64,000 nt of DNA from Rhodoferax sp. OV413 (GTDB taxonomy: Bacteria; Pseudomonadota; Gammaproteobacteria; Burkholderiales; Burkholderiaceae_C). Positions within the stretch are counted from its first letter, which is position 1; the number at the start of each line of letters is the position of its first letter. The translations under genes and the position numbers were made by a program. Shown here piece by piece: positions 1 to 9,232 of the stretch. The notes below the pieces were generated by a model. It was not told where the DNA came from, made no database searches, and saw only the letters and a program-made list of their open reading frames with translations. The DNA lies in assembly GCA_945861785.1 (NCBI GenBank), contig CAMAWD010000006.1, forward strand, positions 62,001 through 126,000. The letters run 5' to 3'.

Positions 1-156
1 GGTGCGTGGTGCCGACGCGCCAAAGGTGTCTTGAGCTTGAGCTCCACCTGGCCTGCACCATTGAGCTGCACTCTCTCGTCTGCCAGCGCCGGCCGGGTGA
101 TGGTGCGGCACAGCTGCTCCAGCCGCTTGCGCTCGTGTGCTTCGATCGGCCCATGC
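1..156 (-). pseudogene. IS91-family transposase fragment (middle segment)
   Basis: The reverse strand reads as a piece of an IS91-type (Y2) transposase, including ERKRLEQLCRTITRPALAD and then a GAGQVELKLKTP stretch, both typical of the middle to late part of these proteins. One base is shifted near position 25, after which the WRxGTTH motif continues in another frame. There is no start or stop, and the piece runs off the left edge. A second IS91 relic lies near 27.1 kb on the opposite strand and lacks exactly this segment. Confidence 0.7.
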
Positions 157-477
157 GCTGAAGCCGGACGACAGCATCACCAACCCCGGCGGTATGGCCT
201 ATACGCTGGCACAGGCAAGCTCGGACCTGAGCCTGCTGGCGATCACGCTGCCGGCGAATCTTGAAACGACGCAACGCGCGCGCGGTGGGTCCATTCGCCT
301 TGCCCGCTTGCGGTGAGCCGGGCGAAGAGCCTGTGGCACCGCTTTGGCTGCGGTGTGGACTGCCACTCACCCGCGCGCGAGCACACGGCCCGGCCATCGG
401 TCGAGGCCATCAATAAAGACGGCCTGAGTCGTTCTGGCAATCTTCACGTAAACTCATAAATCTGAAGGAGGTGCTCG
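157..477. other. Intergenic stretch without a recognised gene
   Basis: Short open stretches exist on both strands, for example a plus-strand reading up to about 319 containing TNPGGMAYTLAQASSDLSLL, but none has a recognisable family or a convincing start. It probably holds gene debris beside the IS91 piece. The last bases carry the strong AAGGAGG ribosome site of the next gene. Confidence 0.4.
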
Positions 478-1308
478 ATGTCAAGTTCTGCGGGAGCCGG
501 GAACTGCAGCGTCCGTCGACGCGTGATCGATGTCGGTGGTGTTGGACTGTCTGTGCTCGAGGCGGGTGATGGGCCTGCGCTCGTCTTCGTCCATGGTTCG
601 GTCACGACGAGCGAACTGTTCCGCGGCACGCTTGAACATTTCTCTGATCGCTACCGCTCTATCGCGGTGGATTTACGCGGCTACGGGGCGTCCGACAAGC
701 CTGGATTCGGTTACACGATGCAGCAGTTTTCTGACGATCTGGGCGCTTTGTTCGACGCTTTGAGATTGGACAATATTGCACTTGTCGGCGTGTCAATGGG
801 CGGTTTCGTAGTGCAACGATTTGCACTCGACCATCAGGAGCGATTGGCGGGGCTGGTGTTGTGCGCGACCAGCGACGGAGAGCTTACTTCTGGTTTGGTG
901 GACGATGACGATCCAGCAGACGCTGTGAAGCGTGTCGGATGGCGCGACTTCTCCAAGCAGATGATCACTGGGGCATTCCCGCCAACCACTGACCCAGGCA
1001 TCGTCGAGGCGTTGATCGCCCGCGTTGACTCCTGGAACGAGGACGTCATCATCGGCGCGTGTCGCTCATTCAAGCAGTTCAGTACCCGAGGGCAGTTGCA
1101 GAATATCAAGGTGCCGACGCTGATCATGGCCGGAACCGAAGACCGCCAGTTGCCGGTGTCTTTCAGTCAAAGGATGGAGCGCGAGATTCCGAACTCCCGG
1201 TTGGAAATTTTCAATGGCATCGGGCATTTCATGATGGTCGAAGATCCGGTTCATTTTCATAGTGCGCTCGGAGGATTCCTTGCGCAACTGCATCGATATG
1301 CGGCATAG
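478..1308 (+). CDS. Alpha/beta-fold hydrolase
   Basis: A 276-residue serine hydrolase of the alpha/beta family, probably cytoplasmic because no signal peptide is visible. The oxyanion-hole HG is at 39-40, the nucleophile elbow GVSMG places the catalytic Ser at 106, the acid is probably Asp222 in AGTEDR and the base His250 in GIGHF. Length and layout match the esterase / 3-oxoadipate enol-lactonase-like / meta-cleavage hydrolase group, but the substrate cannot be told. The ATG follows a strong AAGGAGG. The downstream cupin starts 53 bases later on the same strand, so the two may be co-transcribed. Confidence 0.85.
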   Translation: MSSSAGAGNCSVRRRVIDVGGVGLSVLEAGDGPALVFVHGSVTTSELFRGTLEHFSDRYRSIAVDLRGYGASDKPGFGYTMQQFSDDLGALFDALRLDNIALVGVSMGGFVVQRFALDHQERLAGLVLCATSDGELTSGLVDDDDPADAVKRVGWRDFSKQMITGAFPPTTDPGIVEALIARVDSWNEDVIIGACRSFKQFSTRGQLQNIKVPTLIMAGTEDRQLPVSFSQRMEREIPNSRLEIFNGIGHFMMVEDPVHFHSALGGFLAQLHRYAA

Positions 1309-1361
1309 GCTGAGCCTGTTGCTTGCAGGCAATGGCTATCATGGCCAAGGAGGGCGTTGCA

Positions 1362-1700
1362 ATGGGTGAACTGGCAGTGAGGCAACTCAAGACGGTATAC
1401 GCGTGCAATGGGGTGGAGGTCACCCATACACAGTTGGATCCAGGCCAAGAGATTCCGTGGCACAAGCACACGGAGGTTGCAGATATGTTTTACGCGATTC
1501 AAGGCCTCATCACTATCGAGATCGCTGGGAGCAACCAGGAGATCGTGTTGTCGCGGGGTGAAAGCGCTCAAGTAAGCTGCGGACTGGCGCACCGCGTTTC
1601 CAATCGCGGTAATGAGATGGTGGAATTCCTGCTGATTCAGGGGATCGGAAAATACGACTTCCGGGCCACCGACGATGCCGGAGAGGACAAGACTCCATAA
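1362..1700 (+). CDS. Small cupin-domain protein
   Basis: A 112-residue single-domain cupin. The first cupin motif is visible as GQEIPWHKHTEVADMFYAIQ and the second as a GLAHRVSN stretch, so the metal-binding histidines of motif 1 and the His of motif 2 are present. Reading from a TTG at 1323 gives 125 residues, but the ATG at 1362 is preferred because AAGGAGG lies just upstream. Single-domain cupins near hydrolases are often isomerases, dioxygenases or sensors; no reaction can be assigned. An IS66 relic begins directly at its stop codon, so the original downstream neighbour is lost. Confidence 0.75.
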   Translation: MGELAVRQLKTVYACNGVEVTHTQLDPGQEIPWHKHTEVADMFYAIQGLITIEIAGSNQEIVLSRGESAQVSCGLAHRVSNRGNEMVEFLLIQGIGKYDFRATDDAGEDKTP

Positions 1701-2275
1701 CTGCCGACCGGGCGCAGCCCGCCATTGGTGCGCTGTATCACCTCAATGGGCTGCGCCTGCAAGCCCCAGAAGGTAGCCCGCAGCGAGCCACCCACCACAC
1801 GCAGCTGGAGCAGGCCGTGCAGGACATGGCACAGCGGCGCACCCTCGTATTGGCCGATCCATTATTACTGGCGGCCCCAGCGGCAAAGGTGCTCCAGAGC
1901 ATGGCGGTGCACTGGAGCGGGTTGACGGTGTTCGTGAACCACCCCTGGGTCCCCATGGACAACAACACAGCCGAGTCCGACATGCGTGGGCCGGTGGTGG
2001 GACGCAAGAACTTCTACGGCTCCGCCAGCCGATGGTCAGGCCAACTGGCCGCCACGATGTACAGCCTGATGATGACGCTCAGGCTGTGGAAGATCAACCC
2101 GCGCACCTGGCTGGGCACCTACTTGCAGGCGTGCGTGGACAATGGCAACTGCGCGCCAGCGGACCTCAACCCATTTCTGCCCTGGGCCACGGGCCAAGCC
2201 AGGCTTGAGGCCATGCGGGCTTGCCATCCTCTGAATGCAGCTGTCCAACACGTAGAAGGTATCGACCGTTCATGA
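1701..2275 (+). pseudogene. IS66-family transposase (TnpC) C-terminal fragment
   Basis: From about 1703 the frame reads AIGALYHLNGLRLQAPEGS and runs on through VPMDNNTAESDMRGPVVGRK and NPRTWLGTYLQACVD, the typical C-terminal third of IS66 TnpC including the conserved DNN block. The N-terminal zinc-finger part, most of the DDE core, and the TnpA/TnpB genes are absent. It abuts the cupin stop with no gap, which suggests a deletion or insertion junction at 1700/1701. Confidence 0.8.
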
Positions 2276-2564
2276 TCTACTGCGCTGGCGAGTTCAACGC
2301 CCTCTTGCCCTTGGAAGCAGCCGGGACGCCCAGCGCCTCGTCCTCACGCAGCCGGGCGCGCAGGATGGCGTCCAGCTGTGCCACGGCAGACGTCGCGGTG
2401 CAACCGCCGCTACCGCGCGCGCGACAGCGCTTCCGGCCGTACGCCGCAAGCGGAGGCGGCCACGTCGGCTGGGGCAAGGATGCTCATCGGCATGCGCGTC
2501 GAGTCGATGCCCATGCGCTGGGCCAGCGGCTCGTGCACGCCGGTCCAGGTCTCGCTCACTGAGA

Positions 2565-2990
2565 GTGTTGATGGATGAGCGCATGCGCAGGCAATGGGCA
2601 GCGGCGGAATCGCGCTCATATGGTTGGGGCGGTGTGCGTGCGGTTGGTGGCGTGATTGGAATGTCACCAAACACCATTCGCAAAGGGTTGGCGGAACTGA
2701 TTGTTCGCGACGAGAACCCTGAGGCACCTGTGGAGAGTGGACTGCGGCGATCAGGCGCGGGGCGCAAGAAACATACGGAGGCTGATCCGGAATTGCTGCA
2801 AGCCTTGGAGAGTTTGGTCGATCCCACGGCGCGAGGCGATCCGCAGTCGCCCCTGCGATGGACACTCAAGAGTACGACCCAGTTGGCGCAGGACTCGACG
2901 CCGGCATATACCCCACAGGCATCACCGTCACCGACGAAGAACCGGCAGCGCTCAACCTCAAACGCGCCGACTTCCACCGGGCCCCCTCGG
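2565..2990 (+). pseudogene. ISAzo13-type transposase with deleted core
   Basis: The first ~107 codons read as an ISAzo13-type N-terminus (MDERMRRQWAAAE, GMSPNTIRKGLAEL, RGDPQSPLRWTLKST). At about 2890 the frame changes, and the C-terminal signature LDAGIYPTGITVTDEE with LNLKRADFH follows in another frame. The middle, which should carry the DDE catalytic residues, is missing. The original frame stays open into the next hydrolase gene, producing an accidental 466-codon chimeric ORF. Positions 2276-2564 just upstream hold nothing I recognise. Confidence 0.75.
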
Positions 2991-3011
2991 TATCGCATCC
3001 CCCGGTACCGT

Positions 3012-3040
3012 CAGATTGATGAAAATGTACATCATATAAT
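3012..3040 (+). promoter_or_regulatory. Possible promoter of the hydrolase-led catabolic operon
   Basis: A perfect TATAAT hexamer lies at 3035-3040 in an AT-rich island, about 120 bases before the hydrolase start at 3159. The surroundings are rich in ATGTACAT and CATCAT repeats that could form an operator. No good -35 hexamer at 17 bases was seen, so only the -10 box is well supported. Confidence 0.35.
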
Positions 3041-3158
3041 GCATCATGAGACATCAAAGGGGCGGGTGCATTGCACGGACTTGGGCCGGGCTTCCGAGGC
3101 GCCGAGCGGCTCCCAGCAGCGGTCTCTTGCCACAGAACAAATCATTCCGAGGATCCCC

Positions 3159-3965
3159 ATGCACACCCAAGCAGCTCCCGGCCAGACGAGACAAGTTTCA
3201 GTAACGGGTACGAACATCGAAGTATGGGAGGGCGGTGCAGGGCGCCCCCTTCTCTTGCTGCATCCGGGTGACGGCTTCGATGCGCAGGCGCCTTATGTCG
3301 CGGCACTGGCTTCCCGCTACCGTGTCATTGCGCCCTCGTGCCCCGGCTTCGGCCGCTCCGAACTACCCAAGTACATGAGGTCCGTCGACGACCTGTCGTA
3401 TTTTTACCTGGATCTGATCGATGCCCTGAAGCTGGATCAGATGATCGTTGTCGGCATCTCATTCGGAGGCTGGCTTGCGGCCGAAATCGCTGTCAAGAAC
3501 ACCGCGCGCATCGCCGCCCTGTGCCTGGTCGATACGCTGGGTGCCAAGTTCAGCGACCCGATGACGCGGGACATCACCGACCTTCTGTCCTGGCCGCAGC
3601 ACGAACAGGCGCAGTGGATCTACCACGATGAAAAGTTGCGCAAGCCGACCTACGCGCATCTTTCCGATGAGACTGCCCTGATGTTCGCGCGCAACCACGA
3701 GTCCTTTGGATTATTCGGCTGGGCGCCGACCCTGCACAGCCGGCATATGCAGCATCGCCTGCACCGCATCGACGTTCCAACCCAGCTGATCTGGGGGGCG
3801 CAGGACCGGGTCGTCACGGTTGAATACGGCCGCAAGTGGCAGCAGGCCATTGCGGGTGCACAGATGGTGGTCATCGACAACGCCGGGCACTACCCGCAGA
3901 TCGAGCATCCCGATCAGTTCGTCGCCGCGCTGGAGCGCTTTGTCAACAACCTCGCCGCGCGCTGA
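3159..3965 (+). CDS. Alpha/beta hydrolase, meta-cleavage-product hydrolase-like
   Basis: A 268-residue hydrolase. The HPG oxyanion motif is in LLLLHPGDG (residues 31-39), the nucleophile elbow GISFGG puts Ser at 101, with Asp216 in WGAQDR and His244 in NAGHYP. This is the MhpC/BphD-like carbon-carbon or ester hydrolase layout. The frame is open upstream through the transposase relic, but the ATG at 3159 with GAGG just before it gives a normal-length protein. It heads an apparent operon with a luciferase-like monooxygenase, a Bug protein and two acyl-CoA dehydrogenases, suggesting ring or side-chain breakdown followed by beta-oxidation. Substrate unknown. Confidence 0.85.
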   Translation: MHTQAAPGQTRQVSVTGTNIEVWEGGAGRPLLLLHPGDGFDAQAPYVAALASRYRVIAPSCPGFGRSELPKYMRSVDDLSYFYLDLIDALKLDQMIVVGISFGGWLAAEIAVKNTARIAALCLVDTLGAKFSDPMTRDITDLLSWPQHEQAQWIYHDEKLRKPTYAHLSDETALMFARNHESFGLFGWAPTLHSRHMQHRLHRIDVPTQLIWGAQDRVVTVEYGRKWQQAIAGAQMVVIDNAGHYPQIEHPDQFVAALERFVNNLAAR

Positions 3966-3995
3966 ACGGCGCTGGCCACCCTGGAGAACGCGATC

Positions 3996-5174
3996 ATGCA
4001 AAGCTGGTATTTTTCCGAACAGTCCTACCCGGCGGCATGGGATGAGCCGGTGCCACCCAAGGTGACCTCACCCAGCGGACTTGTCGATCCAGAGACGGCG
4101 CACCGCCTGCTGCAGGAGTACATCGTGGAGTGCAAGCTGTGTGATGAACTCGGCCTGAACATCATGGCCAACGAGCACCACGCAACATACACCTGCATGA
4201 ACATTTCGTGCATGATGACGCTGGCGGTGATCGCCTCTCACACCAAGCGGGCACGGCTGCTGGCACTCGGCGTCCCGATCATGAGCCGGACGGACCCCTA
4301 TCGCGTGGCCGAGGAGGTGGCCTATGTCGACATGTTGTCGCGAGGTCGACTCGAACTGGGCCTGATCAAGGGCACGGCCTTCGAGTTGTACATGTCCAAT
4401 GCCAACCCCGTGACGGCGGGTGACCGCTACTGGGAGGCGCATGACCTGATCGTGGCCGCGCTTACGAAGAAGGACGGCCCGATCAGCTACGAGGGCAACT
4501 CCTTCAACTACCGCTACCTCAACGTCATTCCCCCCTGCTACCAGCAGCCGATTCCTCCGATGTGGTTGACGACCTTGTCGACCAATACGGCGCGTGAAGC
4601 GGCTCGGCGCGGGTATGTCTTGGCCATCACCGCGGTGGCGCGCGCCGCCCGTGCGTCGTACCCGATCTACCGCGAGGAGTACCTGCGCGTCCATGGCCGG
4701 CCAGCACCGCTCGACCGACTTTGTTACCTGGCCTACGTGTCGGTGGCACGGGACGAGAAAACCGCCATCGAACGCGGGCGCAAGATACTGCGGTTCGTGG
4801 AAACTTCCGAGCGCATCGAGCCCCGCTTCATCAATCCACCCGGGCAGTTGCCCCATGCCGACAACGCGCGTTTCCTGAAAACCGGCACGACGACGACCCA
4901 CCGCACCAGGACGCTTCCCGACGGCACGCCGATGTCGAACCCGCCGACGCCCCAGGAGCAGATCATCAACAATGTACTTTTTGCCGGTACGCCCGATCAG
5001 GTCTACAACCAGATCAAGGACTTTTATGACTCGGTCGGTGGCTTTGGGCAGTTGCTGGTGCAACTTGGCGGGACCATGACGCACGAGGAGATCTGCGACA
5101 GCCTGCGCCTGTATGCTACGGAGGTGCAGCCCAGGCTGGAAGCGCTCACCAAGTCCCACCCGATGGCCGCCTGA
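3996..5174 (+). CDS. LLM-class flavin-dependent oxidoreductase
   Basis: A 392-residue luciferase-like monooxygenase (TIM barrel using reduced FMN or F420; in proteobacteria usually FMNH2 from a separate reductase). Family features are NEHHATYTCMN at about 59-69 and the SRTDPYRVAEEVAYVDMLSR block at 97-116 followed by GRLELGL. It starts 30 bases after the hydrolase stop with GGAGA upstream. No flavin reductase gene lies beside it, so reduced flavin must come from elsewhere. In this operon it probably hydroxylates or oxygenates the imported compound or an intermediate; this role is inference. Confidence 0.85.
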   Translation: MQSWYFSEQSYPAAWDEPVPPKVTSPSGLVDPETAHRLLQEYIVECKLCDELGLNIMANEHHATYTCMNISCMMTLAVIASHTKRARLLALGVPIMSRTDPYRVAEEVAYVDMLSRGRLELGLIKGTAFELYMSNANPVTAGDRYWEAHDLIVAALTKKDGPISYEGNSFNYRYLNVIPPCYQQPIPPMWLTTLSTNTAREAARRGYVLAITAVARAARASYPIYREEYLRVHGRPAPLDRLCYLAYVSVARDEKTAIERGRKILRFVETSERIEPRFINPPGQLPHADNARFLKTGTTTTHRTRTLPDGTPMSNPPTPQEQIINNVLFAGTPDQVYNQIKDFYDSVGGFGQLLVQLGGTMTHEEICDSLRLYATEVQPRLEALTKSHPMAA

Positions 5175-5287
5175 ACCAGCGAAGGGCTTCGATGGGTTGT
5201 CCCCATGAGGCTCGCTGCGCGGCGTGAGTGCGGTATCCCGATATGTGTTCCCGTCCCCCAGCCATCGACAAAACAAGGAGACATCAC

Positions 5288-6262
5288 GTGAAAAAGATCT
5301 ACGCGAGCCTCGGCATCGCTCTGCTTGCCTGGCTCTCGCTGTTCATCGGGACAGCCTGGGCTGACTATCCGGAACGACCGGTACGCATCATCGTGCCCTA
5401 TGCTCCAGGAGGCTCGACCGATATTGCAGCGCGCCTGGTCGCGGAAGGCTTGAGCAAGACCCTCAACACCTCCGTATTCGTGCAGAACCAGCCCGGTGCC
5501 AGTGGCAATATCGGCGCGGCAACCGTGGCGCGTGCCGCAGCCGACGGCTATACGCTGCTGTTCACCGGCAGCGGCATCGCGTCGGCTCCGAGCATGAAGG
5601 AGGTGTCCTTCGATCTGCGCAAGGACCTTGCACCGATCAGCCGTGTGGTGTCGAGTCAGTTCTCCATCATGGTCAATCCGAGCATGAACATCAACACGCT
5701 GCAGGAGTTTCTCGTCTATGCGCGTGCCAACCCGGCTACGTTGAGCATGGCCTGCTCGGGCATGCTGACAGCCGCACATTTCGCGCTGGAGTCGTTCCGC
5801 CAGGCTGCAAAGATCGAGTTCCAGACCATCCAGTTCAATGGAAACGCTCCCGCTGCGCTGGCGATGATGAGTGGTCAGCCACCGGCCGGCATCGATGCCG
5901 CCTTCTCGGCCAAGAGTGCAGTGACCGCTGGCAGGCTGCGTGCGATTGCGGTCACGGGTTCGAAACGTTCCCCATCGCTGCCAGGTGTGCCGACCGTGTC
6001 CGAAGCCGGCATCCCCGGTTTCGAGGCGGGATTCTCGCTGATCATGATGGCTCCCGGCGCCACCCCCAAGCCGATCATCGATCGGATTCATCAGGCGGTG
6101 GTGGCTGCGCTGAAGGACCCTGCCGTGGTGCAGAAGCTCGACGCGCAGGGATTCGATCTCGTCAGCAATAGCCCGGCAGAGTTCGCCCGTGAACTCGAAA
6201 ACGACATCAAGCTCAGTGGCGAGATCATCGCCAACCTGCGCAAGACCGGTGTGATCCAGTAG
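5288..6262 (+). CDS. TTT-family (Bug) periplasmic substrate-binding protein
   Basis: A 324-residue periplasmic solute-binding protein of the tripartite tricarboxylate transporter family. A GTG start follows AAGGAG, then a clear signal peptide (MKKIYASLGIALLAWLSLF, cleavage after GTAWA) and the mature N-terminus DYPERPVRIIVPYAPGGSTD. Members bind carboxylates or other small organic acids between two lobes. No TctA/TctB membrane genes are present in the window, so it must share membrane parts encoded elsewhere or act in sensing. It sits between the luciferase-like gene and the dehydrogenase pair, so it probably binds the operon substrate. Confidence 0.9.
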   Translation: MKKIYASLGIALLAWLSLFIGTAWADYPERPVRIIVPYAPGGSTDIAARLVAEGLSKTLNTSVFVQNQPGASGNIGAATVARAAADGYTLLFTGSGIASAPSMKEVSFDLRKDLAPISRVVSSQFSIMVNPSMNINTLQEFLVYARANPATLSMACSGMLTAAHFALESFRQAAKIEFQTIQFNGNAPAALAMMSGQPPAGIDAAFSAKSAVTAGRLRAIAVTGSKRSPSLPGVPTVSEAGIPGFEAGFSLIMMAPGATPKPIIDRIHQAVVAALKDPAVVQKLDAQGFDLVSNSPAEFARELENDIKLSGEIIANLRKTGVIQ

Positions 6263-6269
6263 GCACGAA

Positions 6270-7451
6270 ATGAGCCTTGCCCAGAATCTGGAGGATTTCC
6301 GGCTGGAGGTGCGCGAGTTCCTGGCGGCCAAGCTGAGCCCTGAGCTTGCAGAGCGGGTCCAGGCGGGCTACTACCTCTCCAAATCCGAACTCGATGGCTG
6401 GCACCGCAGCCTGCACGAGCGCGGCTGGGGCGCCACCAACTGGCCAAAGGAGCATGGCGGCCCAGGCTGGACGCCGATGCAGAAATACATCTTCGAGGAT
6501 GAGTGCTCCAGGGCGGGGGCCCCGACGCTGGTGATGATGGGGCTCAATCAGGTTGTCGCGCTGCTGATGGCCGCCGGCACCGAGGAGCAGAAACGACGCC
6601 ATCTGCCGCGCATACTCGATGGAAGCGACCTCTGGTGCCAGGGGCTGTCCGAGCCGAATTCGGGCTCGGACCTGGCAAGCCTGAAATGCCCTGCGTATCT
6701 CGATGGTGACGCGTACGTGGTCGACGGCAGCAAGATCTGGACAACCGCCGCGCACTGGGCGAACTGGTGCTTCCTGCTGGTGCGCACCAGCAACGACGGC
6801 CCCAAGCAGGAGGGCATCACCATTTTGCTGCTCGACATGAAGACGCCAGGCATCACCATCCGACCCATCATCGGCCTGGACGGCATGCACTCGCTCAACC
6901 AGTTGTTTCTCGACAAGGTGCGTATACCCGTTTCGTGCCGGGTCGGGGACGAAGGCATGGGTTGGGGCCTGATGAAGCTCTTCCTGGGCCATGAACGCGT
7001 CTCGGCGGCAGGTATCTGGAAGTGCAAGGCACAATTCGCCCGCTTGACGATGATCGCCCGCAACACCCGGCGCCATGGCCGCCCGCTAGCCGAGAATCCG
7101 CGCTTTCGCGAACGGCTGGCTTGGCTCGAGATCCACATGCGGGCCCTGGAGGTCATCCTGCTGTCGATCATCAACGATCCGTCCAAGGCCAAGGGCATCG
7201 AGGCGTCGATGCTCAAGCTGCGCGGGACGGAACTTCAGCAGGAGATGCTTGCGATGATGAGCGAGGCCGCGGGCCAATATGCCGTACCTTTCCACCCCGA
7301 AATCCTGCGCACAGGCTGGACCGAAGAACCCGTCGGGCCGGAGTTCGCCACCACGGCGACGCCGTTCTATCTCTTCTGGCGCAAATCGACCATTTCGGGC
7401 GGATCGAGCGAGATCATGCGCAACGTCATCGCACAGACCCTGTTCCAATGA
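6270..7451 (+). CDS. Acyl-CoA dehydrogenase, PimC-like large subunit
   Basis: A 393-residue FAD-dependent acyl-CoA dehydrogenase. The family signature CQGLSEPNSGSDLASL is at 123-138, WTTAAHWANW follows, and the C-terminus carries STISGGSSEIMRN (373-385). The position of the catalytic Glu in the medium-chain type (IYEGT) is Gly here, as in many paired dehydrogenases. It starts 8 bases after the Bug stop and overlaps the next dehydrogenase by ATGA. The arrangement resembles pimeloyl-CoA dehydrogenase large/small subunit pairs and actinobacterial alpha2-beta2 dehydrogenases. Electrons would pass to ETF. Confidence 0.85.
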   Translation: MSLAQNLEDFRLEVREFLAAKLSPELAERVQAGYYLSKSELDGWHRSLHERGWGATNWPKEHGGPGWTPMQKYIFEDECSRAGAPTLVMMGLNQVVALLMAAGTEEQKRRHLPRILDGSDLWCQGLSEPNSGSDLASLKCPAYLDGDAYVVDGSKIWTTAAHWANWCFLLVRTSNDGPKQEGITILLLDMKTPGITIRPIIGLDGMHSLNQLFLDKVRIPVSCRVGDEGMGWGLMKLFLGHERVSAAGIWKCKAQFARLTMIARNTRRHGRPLAENPRFRERLAWLEIHMRALEVILLSIINDPSKAKGIEASMLKLRGTELQQEMLAMMSEAAGQYAVPFHPEILRTGWTEEPVGPEFATTATPFYLFWRKSTISGGSSEIMRNVIAQTLFQ

Positions 7452-8620
7452 CCACCACCCTGCATATCGAATTGAGCCTCGAACAGAGCATGCTGCAGGA
7501 TGCGGCGGCGCGTTACCTGGAGCGGTCTTACAGCTTCCAGGAGCGTCAGCGCATCCTCGCCTCGGGCACCGAACTGGACACCGACAAGTGGCGCGACTAT
7601 GCGGACATGGGCTGGCTGGGCCTGCCTTTGCCGGAGGGTGAAGGAGGCACCGGCGGCGATGCCCTCGATCTGTTCCTGCTGAGCCAGGCGTTTGGCAAAG
7701 CACTGGTCGTGGAGCCCTTTCTGGCCACGGTGGTGTTGGGCGGCATGACCGTCGCGACGGCCGGAACCGCAGCGCAGCGCGCGCGCATCCTGCCCGGTCT
7801 CATCGCGGGGCAGACGCTTCTGGCGTTCGCCTGCGCCGAACCACAGGGTGGCTACGACCTGTTCGACGTGGAGACACAGGCACAACGCGACGGCGATGGA
7901 TTCGTGGTGAGTGGCTTCAAGAGCGTCGTGCTTGGCGCCGCATCCGCCCACTTTCTCATCGTCAGCGCGCGCACCGCCGGTTCGCGGCAAGACAGGCAAG
8001 GGGTCTCGCTCTTTCTGGTGGACCGATCAGCCCCCGGTGTGACATTGAGACCCTACGGCACCATCGACGGGCGGCGCGCGGCCGAGGTGAAGCTCGACGG
8101 CGTGCGGCTTGGTATGGACGATGTCCTGGGCGAGTTGCACGGCGCGGCCGGCCACATTGAACGCGCGCGCACGCTCGGAACCGTTGCATTACTCGGCGAG
8201 GCGGTCGGTTGCCTCGAAGGCGCGCTCGCCTGCACCATCGAGTACCTCAAGAATCGCCAGCAGTTCGGGCAACCGCTGTCCCGCTTCCAGGCGCTGCGCC
8301 ATCGTGTTGCCGACCTGTACGTTGCCAAGGAGGAGACGCGGGCACTGTGCCTGCTCGCCGCTCAGGGATGCGCCCGAAGCGAACCAGGCGCGGCCCGGGC
8401 CGTTGCCGCAGCGAAAGCCTGGGTCGGCCGAACCGGTCGTCGCGCTGCTGAAGAAGCCGTGCAGCTGCACGGTGCCGTTGCCATCACGGACGAATACGTG
8501 GTGGGACATTACCTCAAGCGTGTGATCGCCATCGACCGGATGTTCGGCGACACCGGTGAGGCGCTCGACCACTATCTCGGCCTGCGCGACGCGCACTGGG
8601 GCACTTTGCGACAGGCTTGA
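7448..8620 (+). CDS. Acyl-CoA dehydrogenase, PimD-like small subunit
   Basis: A 390-residue acyl-CoA dehydrogenase-fold protein, start chosen at the ATGA overlap with the preceding stop, implying translational coupling and equal amounts. It has the N-terminal helical domain, the beta domain (FACAEPQGGYDLFDVE, FLVDRSAPGV) and the C-terminal helices (EYLKNRQQFGQPLSRFQALR, AVQLHGAVAITDEY). It resembles the second subunit of heteromeric acyl-CoA dehydrogenases. Likely forms a heterotetramer with the product of the gene before it. Substrate class (dicarboxylyl, branched or ring acyl-CoA) cannot be decided. Confidence 0.85.
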   Translation: MTTTLHIELSLEQSMLQDAAARYLERSYSFQERQRILASGTELDTDKWRDYADMGWLGLPLPEGEGGTGGDALDLFLLSQAFGKALVVEPFLATVVLGGMTVATAGTAAQRARILPGLIAGQTLLAFACAEPQGGYDLFDVETQAQRDGDGFVVSGFKSVVLGAASAHFLIVSARTAGSRQDRQGVSLFLVDRSAPGVTLRPYGTIDGRRAAEVKLDGVRLGMDDVLGELHGAAGHIERARTLGTVALLGEAVGCLEGALACTIEYLKNRQQFGQPLSRFQALRHRVADLYVAKEETRALCLLAAQGCARSEPGAARAVAAAKAWVGRTGRRAAEEAVQLHGAVAITDEYVVGHYLKRVIAIDRMFGDTGEALDHYLGLRDAHWGTLRQA

Positions 8621-8731
8621 CCGTCATCACCGCGCAGTGCGACGGCCAGCTCGCGGGCATGACGGCCGGGGTTCAGCGGTGCGCCGCTTTTTCCCCGAGT
8701 GGCGGCGGCCTTTGAGTGCAGAAAACATGCC

Positions 8732-9232
8732 ATGATCGATGCCGGCAATGGCACGGCTGCGGCCAGTGCCGGACGCATTCAGACCACCATGCTGGGCTTG
8801 TTGTGGGATGCATTCAGCGGTATGTCCCATGGCTTCCAGGCGGAGCGTGATCCGCTTGGCCTCACCATGAACCAGGGGCGTGTGTTGTCCCTGATAGAAC
8901 GTCACCCCGGCGCAGGGTTGGAAGCGATCGCGCAAATGGCCTATCTCAGCCCGCAAGGGGTCGAAGACGCTGACCGGACCTTGATCGCGGCGGGTTATGT
9001 GACGGCCGGTCCGGCCGGCGGCTGGATGGCGATAACCCAGGGGTGTGAGAATGCTGCCCTGCTGCTCCGAGCCGGAGAACCCGAAACCCGAGAACGTGTC
9101 TTGAGGCTGAGGACGGATTTGCACCTCCGCGGGCTAGCTGCGGGTAGCTCTGGGGTGCGCAGCTTGCCCCAGGCAATGACCCATTGTTCTGGTCATGTTT
9201 CGAAATTCCTGGGTCGGCGTATTGGTTTTTTT
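8732..9232 (+). pseudogene. MarR-like regulator, C-terminus disrupted
   Basis: From the ATG at 8732 the protein reads as a winged-helix MarR-type regulator: a dimerisation helix, then LTMNQGRVLSLIERHPGAGL, the recognition region QMAYLSPQGVEDADRTLIAA and the wing. Beyond about residue 125 the sequence stops resembling the family and runs straight into the left end of an IS630 relic, whose terminal sequence supplies the last codons (FFTHK). An upstream in-frame start at 8699 is also possible. It lies directly downstream of the catabolic operon and was probably its regulator; it is probably no longer functional. Confidence 0.55.

Noticed and set aside
4068-5276. Long minus-strand open frame (402 codons) opposite the luciferase-like gene
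   Set aside because: It is the antisense shadow of a clear family gene in high-GC sequence; no domain or ribosome site was seen. The same applies to 5024-6331, 54521-55978 and 57750-58664.
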